The translations under genes were made by a program, and so were the position numbers. From Pyrenopolyporus hunteri (Eukaryota; Ascomycota; Sordariomycetes; Xylariales; Hypoxylaceae), in assembly GCA_902806595.1 (NCBI GenBank), contig CADCXC010000035.1:1922001-1986000 (forward strand): 64,000 nucleotides of DNA. Direction: 5' to 3'. The number at the start of each line of letters is the position of its first letter. Positions within the stretch are counted from its first letter, which is position 1. Below, in pieces: positions 32,000 to 45,123 of this stretch. The notes beneath the pieces are model-generated. The model saw only the letters and a list, made by a program, of their open reading frames with translations, did not search any database and was not told the DNA's origin.

Positions 32000-34147
32000 G
32001 TTTTTCGAAAGTAGTGGCTGATCTCAGCAACAGGATAAAACGGGATTTTCGAAAAAGAAAAAGCATCTGGTGCACTAATTCGGTTACTTGGTGTGTTATT
32101 GCATTAAAAATGAGGCGCTCAAAGTCGAGATGGGTAAGCGATTTAAGCTAAAGGCTTAGCTTATCCGCAATTGCTGTTGCATTTACCTATCTTACCTTAT
32201 GTAAAAGCATATATGGCGCTGAATATAGAGTGATATCCTATATCTGAAGTAATATGTGATACTTCTCATTTGACCTCTTAAAGGGTAGGATGTGATAGTT
32301 GACGGTAGTGGACTGCCTGCACCTCAGCAGCTGAGTATACCTCCACTACCCCCTGATTTTTTCTTTTTTTCGGAGGAGAATCCTTCTAGGGGGGCTTGTA
32401 GTGCAACAGGCAGCAAGGGACGACCTGTAGGTACATGACCTACAGGCTGCTATTAGGTTAGGTTCCTAACTGGAATTGTACCCCTTGGCTGGACGAATGC
32501 GGGGAAACATGATGGAAGGAATCGACTACCCGCATTCCGATTTCGCAAACATGTGAACTAGAAGAATACCTCTTAGGTACATATTATCTATGTACGCACA
32601 TATAATTTCTTTTCGGATTTCGTTATTTCATTTTGCCGCGATCTAATTGGCCTACCAGGCTGATTACTCACGCCCTTATGTACTTATCGAGGTGGGTACA
32701 CGTAAATCCGTGCTTCGTGCATTGCCGAGTAAATGTACCTAATGTGGGAAGGTCGGCAAGATCAGTATATGAGTGTTAAGTTCGGGCTGAGCTACCCGCC
32801 GCATTGGAAGTTGCACCACCTGGTAGATTGAATCAGTGCTTTTCTTCGTGGGGGAAGGGGGAGGTAGGACTACCTAATAGGTAGGTACCTGCTAGGTACA
32901 GCACTATGTAGGCGGATGCCTAGTTGCTTCAATGGTCTCGTACCCAGGTGATTCGCATAAGATTTCAGGGCGCATACCTAACTTAGGCGGCAGACAGGTA
33001 CCTAATGGGCACTACTGGAGAGGGGTATGTACGCACGTACATATATACATGTACTAGTCGATGCGTTTATAAATGGGTAAGGTATACGTACGGCAGGTAC
33101 ATGTACCTGTCCCGTCAGCTCACCGTTATTTTGATTTCGTCGATTGTCCACACATCTTTTTGTCCAGCTCTGAGCTTGACCTTGGCCAATTCCTCGAGAA
33201 CAGAAGAGAACAGAAAGTTCCTGTCACCGGCCTGACTCAAGTTATTTTTTTTTTTTTTTTTGGGTCTGCCCAGGTACCTTTCAGGTTGTGCCATTCACAT
33301 TCTACACACTCCTTCCTTCCAGGTACAATACCTTGCAAGCAACTGCACCTGCCTGCAAGTGCGACTATCCCCAAGGTTTCTTTTTTTATTTGTTTTCCCC
33401 CTCTCCTCTCTTGGCCACAAAGCACTAGAGCAACAGGCACAGTAACTAAGAGAAGCAGCAACTGCCTGCAACTACCTACAACAACAACAATAACAACAAC
33501 GAACAACGAAGTCACTGAGTGCCCACAGTTCCTTCCCAAGTATCGGCGACCCCTCCACGCGTTGGCGCCGTGTCCAGCAAATTCGTCATAATTTAAGGTT
33601 CTGGCCTTAGCCACCTGTAAGTACCTCACAGTACCTATTCTCTCTCTGCCTGGGGGGTCGCAGGCCCGTGATTGTCAACAAAATAATAAAAGGAAAGGGA
33701 CCCACTACATCACTCCGCCTACCTACTTCTGTTAGGTTTTATTATTAGGGAGCCAGAAAAAAAAGCGTCGCTGCCACTGGTGCACTCCAAACCAACCCAC
33801 CAGCGACTTCTTCAATTCTACGCTTTTCGCCCTTTCGCCTTTTTTCTCTTTCCCAAAAACCCTTTCCCTTTAAAACATCGTTGACCTGACAATACTTCTT
33901 TTTGCTGTCTCGGATCAGCCTTAATACCAATCCAAGGTCATTCTTCAACTTTCTAGGGTCTATTTTGCACCGACATATCAAGCCATATTCGGCTTTTCGA
34001 CCGCCCACTACGAAAGCAAAGACCCCCCTTCATAAGTTCCACGTTACGACTTAATACTTCCACCCCTCAAGACTGAACTGCGTCGCCCTGGATCCCAACT
34101 GAGAAAATAAAACTACAAGAGGAAGACAAGTCGGCTGCGCAGACGGT
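32000..34147. promoter_or_regulatory. Intergenic between leu4 and kap95
   Basis: 2.1 kb without a gene. It holds CTAGGTA-type motifs (about 32877-32900, 33716-33726), a TGACTCA at 33233-33239, a run of 17 T (33245-33261) and a CAACAACAATAACAACAACG leader-like stretch near 33479-33500. Confidence 0.5.
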
Positions 34148-37100
34148 ATGGCTGACAACAGCGATATCAACACTGTTCTCAGCAACTCGCTGTCACCAGG
34201 TATGTAATTATTCTTTTGGGATGCCCATCTTACCCTACCACCCGCCCCGCGAAGCGCCTCGCGTGCTTTGTATCTCTGCACGTCATATTCACCCGAGCTT
34301 CTATATACTAATCCTTCGCCCCTCTTCCTGTAGACGCGGCTACGCGAACTGGTGCCGAGCAACAGCTAGCCCAAGCTGCTGAGACCAATTTTGTAAGTTG
34401 CCATTGACGCCCTCCCATCTCGCGACTCGTCCTGTGGAAGCCGGCTGCTGACTTTTCCCTCTTCTCTCCCCAGCCTCTGTACTTGGCCACCCTAGTCCAG
34501 TCCTTAGCAGACGAAACTGCCCAAGGCAACATCAGAGTTGCTGCGGGTCTCGCCTTGAAGAACGCCTTCACGGCCCGCGAGTTTTCTCGACAGCACGAAC
34601 TACAGGCCAAATGGCTACAACAGACGGATCCGGATACCAAGAATCGCGTCAAGGAGCTTGCCCTCCAAACCCTCTCGTCCGACAATGCGCAAGCCGGTCA
34701 GGCTGCGGCCCAGGTCATCGCGTCCATCGCTACTATTGAGCTTCCCAGGAACCAATGGCCGGATCTTCTACAGGTCTTGGTCCAAAATGTTAGCGCGGGT
34801 GCGCCTCATCAAAAGCAAGCTTCGTTGACTTGTATAGGCTACATTTGCGAAAGCCAGGACCCTGAGCTGCGAAGTGCCTTGATCAGCCACTCCAACGCCA
34901 TTCTCACAGCTGTCGTCCAAGGTGCGCGCAAGGAAGAGACCAACATGGAAGTCCGCCTCTCCGCCATATCTGCACTCGGCGATTCCCTCGAGTTTGTCGG
35001 CAACAACTTCAAGCATGAGGGTGAAAGAAACTACATCATGCAAGTTGTCTGCGAGGCTACCCAGGCCGACGATGCACGGATACAGCAGGGTGCATTTGGC
35101 TGCCTCAACCGCATAATGGCACTCTACTACGAAAACATGCGCTACTACATGGAGAAGGCCTTATTTGGCCTGACAATCCTAGGCATGAAGAATGAGGACG
35201 AGGATGTTGCCAAGTTAGCGGTTGAATTCTGGAGCACTGTGTGCGAAGAGGAGATCAACATAGAAGAGGATAACGCGCAGGTACGTTGCTATAGTACCAT
35301 AGTGTCGACAAGGATGCTGACAGGATATTTTCTTATAGGTCGATAGCGCCGATCAGATGCGCCCGTTCTATAACTTCGCACGGGTTGCGACTGGCGAAGT
35401 TGTACCTGCTTTACTGCAGCTCCTCACCAAGCAAGATGAGGATGCAACGGACGACGAGTACAACCTGTCGCGAGCCGCATACCAATGTCTTCAACTCTAC
35501 GCCCAAGCCGTCGGAGCAAATATCATTCAGCCGGTCATCACCTTCGTTGAGCAACACCTGCGATCCGAAGATTGGCATTACCGAGAAGCCGCAGTGGCTG
35601 CTTTCGGTGCAATCATGGAGGGACCCGAAGAGAAGGTGCTCGAGCCCATCGTCAAGCAAGCCTTGCCCATCTTGATCAGTATGATGGAGGACAGCTCTAC
35701 TTTCGTCAAGGACTCTACTGCTTACGCCCTGGGTCGTATTACCGAAGCTTGCTCCAAAGCTATTGACCCTAATACGCACCTGGATCCTTTGATTCGATCT
35801 TTGTTCGCCGGTGTCCACGATGTCAAGATGGCGGCCTCTTGTTGTTGGGCTCTGATGAACCTGGCCGAGCGTTTCTCCGGAGACTTTGATGCGCCTAGCA
35901 ACCCTATCACACCTCACTTCAACCAAAGTGTTCAGACGCTTCTTGCTGTCACCTCGCAGCCTAACATAGAGACCTCTGTTCGCACTACTTCTTATGAGGT
36001 TCTTAGCGCTTTTGTCCAGCATGCAGCGACTGAAAGCTTCCCGGCAATCGCCCAGCTCTCCGACGTAATCATCAAGCGGCTCGAAGACACTATTCCCATG
36101 CAGAACCAGGTTGTCAGCATAGAAGATAAGATTGCATTGGAAGAGATGCAGACGAGCCTAAGCACCGTCCTACAATCCATCATCCAGCGCCTGGAGAAGG
36201 AAATATCCCCGCAAGGCGATAGGATTATGCAGGTCTCGCTTCAGATCCTCAGCACGGCCGGTACCAAGTCGAGCGTCCCCGAATCGATCTTTGCCACGAT
36301 CAGCGGGTTAGCGAACGCGATGGAAGAGGACTTCGTCAAGTACATGGATGCCTTTACGCCTTTCCTTTACAACGCCCTTGGTAATCAAGAAGAGCCTAGT
36401 CTCTGCTCCATGGCAATCGGCCTTGTTAGTGATATCACCCGGTCCATGGGCGAGCGCAGCCAGCCATACTGCGACAACTTCATGAACTATCTTTTGAACA
36501 ATCTGAGGGTTAGTGTTTTCCTTGCTGTGCCATTCCTTGCTCTTTTATTTTACTACTTGCTATTATACGTTTACATATATTACCTTCTATTTAACGATAT
36601 AACTAACAAGCCATTTTATAGAGCACGACTCTCTCGAATCAGTTCAAGCCTGCCATCCTCCAATGCTTTGGCGATATTGCCAATGCTATTGGCGGTCATT
36701 TCGAAACCTACCTATCCGTCGTTGCCCAAGTCTTACAGCAGGCGGCCACTGTGACGGCCGCGCCTGACGGCACTTATGAGCTGTACGACTACGTAATCTC
36801 TCTACGAGAGGGTATCATGGATGCATGGGGTGGCATTATTGGTGCCATGAAGCTAAGCGGCAAGAGTAAGTTATCTTCCGGGACCGTTTAGTGTGTTGAT
36901 ACTAACAGCCGAAAAGCCGCAGCCCTACAGCCATACGTACAGTCGATCTTCCAGCTGTTGAACATTATCTCCCAAGATATGAACCGCAGCGAATCTCTCA
37001 TGCGATCGGCGATGGGTGTTATCGGGTACGTACATACGCAGCATTTACCCCTTAAGTTAAGATGCTAACAAACCGATTAGCGATCTAGCCGATGCATTCC

Positions 37101-37270
37101 CTAACGGCGAACTCGCCGAGGCCTTCCGACAAGATTGGTTGACTGCAATGATCAAGGAGACTAAGACGAACCGAGAATTTCAGTCGCGCACAATCGAAAC
37201 CGCCCGATGGGCCCGGGAGCAGGTCAAGCGACAACTCGGTGGCACTCAGTCCGTTATGCTGCAAACTTGA
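34148..37270 (+). CDS. kap95: Importin subunit beta-1 (karyopherin Kap95)
   Basis: Seven exons (34148-34199, 34334-34392, 34474-35280, 35339-36508, 36622-36865, 36917-37025, 37081-37270) give 876 residues, close to the usual length, with frame kept at all six junctions. The protein is a superhelix of HEAT repeats. The N-terminal importin-beta part (NTVLSNSLSPDAATRTGAEQQL, about 6-27) binds Ran-GTP. Middle segments such as GAIMEGPEE and KDSTAYALGRITE are well-conserved HEAT helices, and an acidic loop DEDATDDEY near 330 matches the family. It carries importin-alpha/NLS cargo through nuclear pores. The first two exons are short, and the 113-bp intron after exon 4 is AT-rich and stays open in frame. 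Confidence 0.95.
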
Positions 37271-39471
37271 GCCCAACGTCGAGCCGCTTCGGCCATCGCT
37301 AACCCCATCCCTCCCCAATTCATATAAATGCACTGTCACGCGCCACGACACTCGATCCTCCCGACGAGCAAAGTCCGACCTAGGTCCGGCCTTGCATACA
37401 AAGTTCGGAGGGGAACCCAGCAGCACCGTATTCCCCAGCACCCGAATTTCCCTGCACGACCCCGACGCCAGACGAGATCCCCTGTGTATATAGAATCCCC
37501 CGTCCCCACCCTGCCGCCATTAATTCAATACCCCCGACCCCAATTCACCCATGGAAATTCCCCCGTCACAGCACACACATGCCCCATACACCACCACCTT
37601 TGCTGAGTTTTCCTTCGGTTTGGACTGCAAAGCCACAACGGAGATATGTCTAGTCCCTTTAGAGAGAAGATCACGTCATGTACGCCCCTTAGGTGGGGCC
37701 ACGAAGTCATGTAAGGAAGTGAAGCAAAAAGATAGAGGATGTCAGTCGCGACGGGACACCGGACCCGACGCGCTCCGGGGTTTGTCTGGTTCAAGTGAAT
37801 AGACATTCGGAGACCCGCTGCAAAGTTCCGTTAGGCCTTCTCAGGTTTGTCTGGCGGTGTCGAGGGAATCAGGATCCTATTTTGTCGGACGAGTCGTCCA
37901 ATTCTCGCCTCCGCCCTCCCCATCGCGACCAAGAAACCACGAAACCACGAGGGGGTCGGAACTTTCGTACCGGCCTAGGCAAGCGCCGTAATTTTCGAGA
38001 TTTGAGGTTGGCCCGTCCGTCAACTAACCGGTCAATCTTGTCTCTTCGATTATTTTTGGGCCTCGCGGTTCACATTTCTCTCAACCCCGAGTAAAGAGAG
38101 AGTTCGCCATGAATTTGGCTAGGTAGTGCAGTGCTAATATCTAACAAATAAAGGCTCTTTCTACCTATCCCACCGGGTCTTTACTAGTGTATTGTGACCG
38201 AAGTCGCGACGTAGAAGTGTACAGTAAGGTAGAGCTGATACTGGAAAAATTAATGCCGTGATACCCTGTTGGGTTGATGTCACTTTTGGTCTCCGTAGTA
38301 GAACTTATGCCCTGGAAGTTACTATACCAGATGGACTTTACACCTACCTCCCTATCTACCCAGGTAGGTAGGTAACCGAAGTATTCGTCACCACGGCTGG
38401 TAGATGAGAGTAACGAAGAGAATGTATGTGTACCTTACCTTACCTACCCATGAAATAAAGGTCTCTTAAAAACATCCTACAATGGTCGCAGCGTCTCTCA
38501 TCCGTCCTTATCGTCACTTTTCGCTCTCAGAAAACCCCCAAGACAGATGGTAGGTACCTATACTAGACGTGCTAGATACCTCTTTACTTCTTTACATACA
38601 TCAACATCAACCGTATCTAATAGAGGCTCGTTGATATTATATACATATATATATATATATACCTAGGTAGGTACCTACCTACCTATCCCTCAAGTCCTAA
38701 AGTCGAGAAGCGAGGGGATTACCGAGCCACGGAATATGTTGTTCTAATAAGTAGGTACCTACCTGCATACCTTGCACTTGGGAGAACGGTGAAACTAGGT
38801 CAGTCATCCAAAGTAGGGTAGGCTTAGAATGTGGGAGGAGGCGAGATGAGGGTTCCGCTTTAATGAGAATTACCCTCTTTATTCCTTGGAATTATAGGCT
38901 TGATAGTGGGTGGATAGACGCACGTAATTATAAGCCCGCGAATCGATCTCAAGAAATGCCCCGATGAAATACTGTTATCTATATGCCTTTTTAAATTGCT
39001 GCCCAAGTTCTATATGATGTATAGCGCTTGGCTACCTACCCATCTTTCCTTTACCTTACCTGCCTACCTACCTGTGGGCCGATTTGTGCGTACGGCATCG
39101 GGGCCGTAGATAACCCTCATGTAAGATACATACGCCAACAAGGCTAGATAGCTAAACCAATCTCTCTTCACATACCGTCCCAATAATCGTATATACCTAG
39201 GTACCCATGTAGTACCATATATCCCATTTCCTAGACCTTATACGACCCGAAAAACCAGCTCAAATCAAAACATAAACCAGCTGCACAGAAGTGAATCGCA
39301 CTCTTTGAAACACCAGTACTCCGGCCGCAAATTCGTCACGTCATAATGAAAGTCTATAGGCCAGCAGTAATCGCGAATCCACAATAACATTTGGAAGTCG
39401 CCAAGCTATCGGAGGCTCGTAAAGCTGACCAAGGCAAAGTGCTTCCGCAGGTGATTAAATCGCCGTTTTCT
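37271..39471. other. Intergenic between kap95 and the Zn2Cys6 regulator (convergent)
   Basis: 2.2 kb with no gene. Notable are CAGGTAGGTAGGTA (about 38361-38373), an (AT)n run at 38645-38660 running directly into ACCTAGGTAGGTACCTACC, a further GTAGGTACCTACC near 38751-38763 and TACCTTACCTGCCTACCTACC near 39051-39072. This is the densest run of the CTAGGTA-type motif in the window. Confidence 0.6.
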
Positions 39472-42417
39472 TCAGGACTGGGGGAGATAGCTAGGTATGT
39501 CGTACGTGTTGTACATCATTCCCGCAGTATTCATCGCTGGCCACTGGCCCCCAGCGCCGTCGACGAGCATTTGTAGGTTGCTGTCGAACCCGTCGTTGAG
39601 TGCCGCTATTGGCGAATATTCGGGGTAATACGCGGCAGGATGTGGTTGGTACGGATCCATCGCCGTAGACGCGGGCATCTGATGAGACACCTCAGCCAGC
39701 ATGTCGAGTCCAGAACTCGAGTATGCCTGCTGAGGGTAGGTCTGCGGTTGAGGGGGTGGTGATACCGCCGGCTGTTGATGATGTGCTCCGTATGGAGTCT
39801 GCGAAAGCGGGGGAAGATACACTGCTTGGGCGAAGCTGGGTTGCGTTTGCTGCATCGGCGCAAGTTTCTGTGGTTCTGGGTCTTCTCTAGTAGTAAGCTG
39901 CCCTCGTTCGTCTATAGCTGTTGTTGGTGGCGCAGAGCCTAACCGGCTAAGGTGAACAGCTTCAGACTGAAGACGACTCGTGGTCGTCCGAGGATGTAGC
40001 ACGGTTAGAGCATAAGGTTGAGGTTCCTTCTATATATGAGTTTAGCTTCGGTCAAATCTCAGTTGCATATTTTTAATAGGTTCGCCTACTCCATCGGTCA
40101 TCGTACCGGCCTGGAACGATATTCTCTTTGGATTTGGATCCTGGTACCATTTCTCTAAGCCGTTGCACCAAGTCTCCGCGAGGGGCCATGCTTTCTGGCA
40201 TTCTCTCAGGATTGTTACGATGCGGTTGTATATAGTGCGGCCTTCTGCTTGTATTGTCTCAAGATTCTGTCCTGGATGATGGACATCCACTAATCGAGCT
40301 TGGTCAGCGAGCCCCTGACTGGTGCCGTGCTTGTCTCTAGAGGAAAAAAAAGTCTTACGCTGCGGAAATTTACATAGATACGAAGCCAATAATCCACAAC
40401 CGTAGATTATAAACCCCTATAATTATTTAGTAAGGACGGAATGATAATACCATGAGCTTTACCTACCGCCATTTGTGAACCAACTCGTCCTACTTCGACA
40501 CCGTCTTCATAGTGGGCCTCGATCTGCGAGTACAATTTCCTGACGTTAAAGAACAGTTCTTGAGCCATACTCTTATAAAATTTGACCTCAGGATGTGAAG
40601 GGTTCCCTTGGGCGTGGCGAATCATGCTAGGGTTGAAGTGTTAGCAAAACTCAGACCTCAATAAGACTGACATACTCTTCCATATATTCCTTGCGTATAA
40701 CAATATGGCAAAGTCGGAGACAGCCAGTAAGGCCGAGATATGCCTAAGACTTCGGTGTCATTAATACGCTCCTAATAACGGGAGGAATGCTTTCCATACC
40801 AAATCTTCCGCATAATGTCTATATCCGCCCAGTAGAATTTTACCAAACGTGTGTTCGTTTGGAAGATTCTGTTCGAAGTCCAGGAGTCTCTGGTTTAGCT
40901 TCGCGTATTCACTCGAGCTGTTGTTGGGTCTTCCGCATCTCCTGTTGAAAAGAACTCGCCGTGCTATGATTCCCCATAGATTGTGAACCTGCATCAAGGA
41001 CGCAAACAGGGATCTTGGTCTAAGTATCGTAAGGCTCGGGTCTTGAATAGCGGGCGGTGTGCCATCAAGAGCCGCGCGTCGTTCGGGGATCGTACCGGAA
41101 GCAAATTCCGCCTCATCACTAGGAAGAAGGGCCGTAATGTCGCCAGGCGCGAGGGACAACGGCTTATACGGGCCGGAATGAAGATTATCTTGGCCTAGTA
41201 TTCTTGTTAGTGCGTGCAAGGCGTAGGATGAACTCAGACCAAACATACTATGCAGCATCCACTACAAACTCGGACGCCGTGTTAGATTAGCTCTTGATCG
41301 GAACGAAAAATGTCAAGGCGACGAATAGTTGGCGTATCGCATCGAAATGATTAACGGATATCAACTCACAAACGTGCGTCTGGCGGACTCCGCCCGTACC
41401 CGATGTTCTAGAGGTGATTGGGATGTGATGGGACTATACGCCTCCTCTCGATGAAGCCGCATCAATGCGGCCATCCTAAAGGCGATGCCTGCGCTGATCT
41501 TTTTTATAGTGAGAAGATTGAGTTCATTAACCGTTCGCTTAGAGTCGTCTTACGTAGCTTGTGTTTGATTTTCCGCTTCCTTGTTCAGCAATACTCAACA
41601 CGTAAAAAGCTTGGCACCTCTCGAGCGTGGGTTGCTGATAGAGCTCGTGAACAGCGAGATACTCGGCCTTGTGCATGAAATCGGTTGCGGCCTTAAGTCC
41701 AGCGCCGTAGGTTTCTATCATTGCCTTGTTGAACCTAGACGAAATGGCGAGAATACTCAACAGTAGAAATACGCTGGCTGATGAGGGGCTTTCTTGAACG
41801 GATTTAGGGAACAACTTCTTTGGAATGAAACCAAGCTGAAAGTAATTCCTGGTGAAAGTATTGATGCCGTCGACGACGATATCGACCGTAGGGAGGAGAC
41901 TCCATTCATTCTCCAACTTGGGGGGCTTATAGTCTGAGAGAGCATTGCGTGGAAAGCCTGGAGAAGCAGGCGACTCATTCTTGACTCTAATTTCGCTTTT
42001 ACTTTTCTTGTCGGCTCTCTGACGCGGATGTCGAAATAGCCGGTCATGATCTAAGTCACCACGGCTAGGGAAGACGCTGAAGCAATATGTAAGCTTACGG
42101 AGGGGTGGGAGATGTCTGGATCGGAGATAAGGAAAAATACCATTCCTCAGGCACATTCGCTTCTAGACAAGATTTGCAAGGTGGTGTTTTGTCATGAACA
42201 CACTTGCTACGCATCCGACGGCATCTAAAAAGAATTCAGATCTTAGCAAGGATGTCACTGTCGCTAAGAGCGGCACACGATACCTTCGGCAGGCGATGGG
42301 AGCGCGCCGCTTGATCGGCGGCGCATTGGCGTCGGGTTTGGCGGAGGCGGTGGATATAGACGGCTGCGGAGACGAAGAAGAAGCAGGTCTAGTCTCGGAA
42401 TCTGAGACCATAGACAT
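39472..42417 (-). CDS. Zn2Cys6 fungal transcription factor with Fungal_trans domain
   Basis: I rebuild ten minus-strand exons (42417-42284, 42224-42141, 42076-41554, 41498-41370, 41261-41249, 41194-40800, 40743-40676, 40626-40467, 40416-40090, 40029-39472), giving 796 residues with frame kept at all nine junctions. The zinc cluster is C43-x2-C46-x6-C53-x7-C61-x2-C64-x8-C73, split over three exons; the codon of C73 itself is split. A basic linker follows (FRHPRQRADKKSK). The Fungal_trans domain runs from about 130 to 560 with RRTFWMLHSQDNLHSGP and SDEAEF. Exon 5 is 13 bp. The C-terminus is Gln/Pro/Tyr-rich, a likely activation region. The target pathway is not evident and no metabolic cluster adjoins it. 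Confidence 0.88.
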
Positions 42418-45123
42418 TACGCAGTGCCAGTGCGGGCGTTGGCGCCAGTGTTAACGTCGTGCTATGTAAGACGGGGGCTGTTTAGCGTCTTGGATAAGTT
42501 CTTGGATAGGTCGAGTCCAGACGCCAAAGTCGCACAACAGTCCCAAATTTAGGAATTGGGCCCGCGATGTAACTAATAACAGGTAGCTTCATCCATCACA
42601 TATAAAGCGAACTGCGGGCGCGGGCAGCTAGCCTGGTCCTGGTCCTCTTTTATTTTAGCCTTCGTCCTGGCCCGGAGTTTCGGTGGTGGGTATATAGGTT
42701 GGTATAATTCTGGATATATGCTCTATAGTATAGATTGAATTGAATGCGGAGAGTTGGCAATCCGTAGAACGAGGGTTATTAATGCTGTTTGGTGATATGT
42801 ATCCACGCACTTCGAAAATATAATATATATTGGCAGAGCCGAATATATGAAAGATAGACTGGGGGGATAATGAACGGCAAACATCGAAGAAAATGGCTGG
42901 TCCGCCGAGCCTTATGAGAATTATGAAGCTGGTCGATCTCCTGGAGGAGGGTCAAGTATGTATGCGCAGGCATATCTGATACCACCTCATCGACCGCCCT
43001 AACCCTGGCTCAGCCTAGCCCTAGCTCCTTGTAAATGTGTAAGCGAACCCGGGTAGGTCCAGTGTTACAACGCGGTGAATCAATCATGTGCGGCGAAGAA
43101 GAGAGGCTCGATGGGGCGTGGTAAGTGGAAAAGAAGAAGATGGGAAAAGGGAAAATGAATTTGGTTCAGGGTCCGATATAACGCCCAAGTTATCGACAAG
43201 GCGGCCTTTTAGTTCAAGGGCTGGCGAACCGCAGCTTCCAATTCCCAACATTAAATTAGGGAGTCGCCTATAGAGTTCGCCTATAGAGTTCGCCTAAGTC
43301 AGGTACCTAGGTAGGCATAGAGCTTAGTTATGTAAGTGGTATAGGGTACTACGTGACGCTGGTACCAATTAGTATAACTATACCGGGCGGTGCCTCGAAT
43401 GCTAGAATTTAGCTGGATCCGGGGGATAAAAAGGATGCAAGTCCACTACCCTAGAAGGGGTATAGGTGCTTAAGCTAGTCCGTCCGCTATTTTTATCGGA
43501 AGGCAACCGATACATACTACCTATAGAGTGGATAGTATCCTTGAAGAAGGAACCCGGCGCACTGCAAGAACATCCATACCAAGATCTCTTACCATACGTC
43601 TCTGTCTCTGCCCTGTTCTATTGCTTATTAAAAGAATCCAGACTTTGAGGCCTTCACGCTTTTGATGCGACAATCCCCAAGCATTCCAAGCCTTGGCCAA
43701 TCCGCACCGCAAAATTCTGCAGGCCTCTGACAAGTTGTCCCAGAACCAACCGTATTAGAATCAATCCTGGGGCCCCGGCTTGATCAGAATACTACGCTCC
43801 CAGAGCCGGAAGACCCCCGGTTCCTCTGTTCGTGTTACTTGCCGCGCCAAAACTACCAGCCTATGGACCTACCAGAGTACGCGGGCATGTATTTGAACCT
43901 CCCGTTACCAAGTGCTACGGAATGTCGTATTTGACTCCACGGAATATGACTTGCTTTGAATTTCTATTTTTCATCTCCTGTCTTGTGCCCGAGCGGCTAC
44001 GATCGCCCCAATACCGTCAGCACTTTACTTTGGCTGGTTGGGTCCGCAAGCAAGGGATAAAACTCCGGGTCTCGTGAGTGTGGATTTTTTTCTTTCTCCT
44101 ATCAGTTCATAACCATCAACATCCACCTAGTGCGAACACATATACACGGGGAAATATTATGACGGAAACCAAAGTTACTGCTCCAGCATAAAGCTGTCAT
44201 AATCATACTCCCCTCGTCTACTTCTGGGTATACGATTCCGGTAACTACTCTAAGGATAGAGTCGAGACATGTGATAGATAATACTGCCTAGATTAATATG
44301 GAGGTAGTTAATGCGAATGATACGGTGTATACGTCTTAGATGGCATCTTAGCCCGTAGTCGCTCCAACGATATGATACATCACGTTGAGTTGAATCACAC
44401 TTTCCATACTAATCATGCGGGAGTATGGGGGTTAGCTTTCATATGTCTACGCGACCTCTAGTTAGACGGGTCGCGGCACTGGATTATTAGAGTATCTAGA
44501 CTCGGATCGCCACGGAAAAAGGTAGCTCTAGGTAGTCAAGGCATATCACTAAAACTTAACAAAGAAAAAGGCTATCGTCACCGGGATACTCGATGCTATA
44601 GAATGACGTCTCGTGCGATCGAAGTTCGGTGCAATGATATATTGTTAACATCGTATTATGTATTTTGAGCTTCAGGTCTCTCCGTAGCCACGTCCTCGTA
44701 GACAGATATGCTTAAAGCGCCGTAAACCCTATTCGAGCTTGCGGCGACGCCCATATATGAACCTTACAAGCCCAGTTCCAATCCCCCCATCCAAGGTCCC
44801 CGAGGCAAGTTCTTCCCAGCCTGAGAACTCTACTTACACTCGTCCCATGCAGACAAATCAGCAAACCCCCAAGAAAAAGAGAACGCCAGCCCGCTAAATG
44901 CTCCGATGCTAGTGCCATGACCCCATTTCGTCGCAGGCCGCCACTCGCAACTGACTCTAATGACCAGGTAGCTATTATACACAATGGCCCGTCTAAGGGC
45001 CAGCGCTGCGAACTGCGAAATATGTACGCGCGAAAGTAATGCAGCGCCTAAGCAATGAACTTTTGAGCGTGTAAGGAGAAAAAGTAAATAAAAATATTAA
45101 GTTGTAATAATCGTCGTAGGTAA
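42418..45123. other. 2.7-kb intergenic region, no gene recognised
   Basis: No open frame here carries family signal. A 13-bp direct repeat CGCCTATAGAGTT is present in about 2.5 copies at 43265-43296, next to CAGGTACCTAGGTAGGC. Several AT-rich patches (42800-42860, 44270-44400) occur. It may include decayed mobile DNA, but I see no intact ends. Confidence 0.5.
43265..43296. repeat. Short direct repeat, 13-bp unit
   Basis: CGCCTATAGAGTT is repeated twice and then begins a third time (CGCCTA). It lies in non-coding DNA. Confidence 0.7.

Noticed and set aside
36509..36754. Hydrophobic extension of importin beta read through intron 4
   Set aside because: The frame stays open only because the 113-bp intron is AT-rich. 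Splicing to 36622 restores the conserved next HEAT repeat and the rest of the gene.
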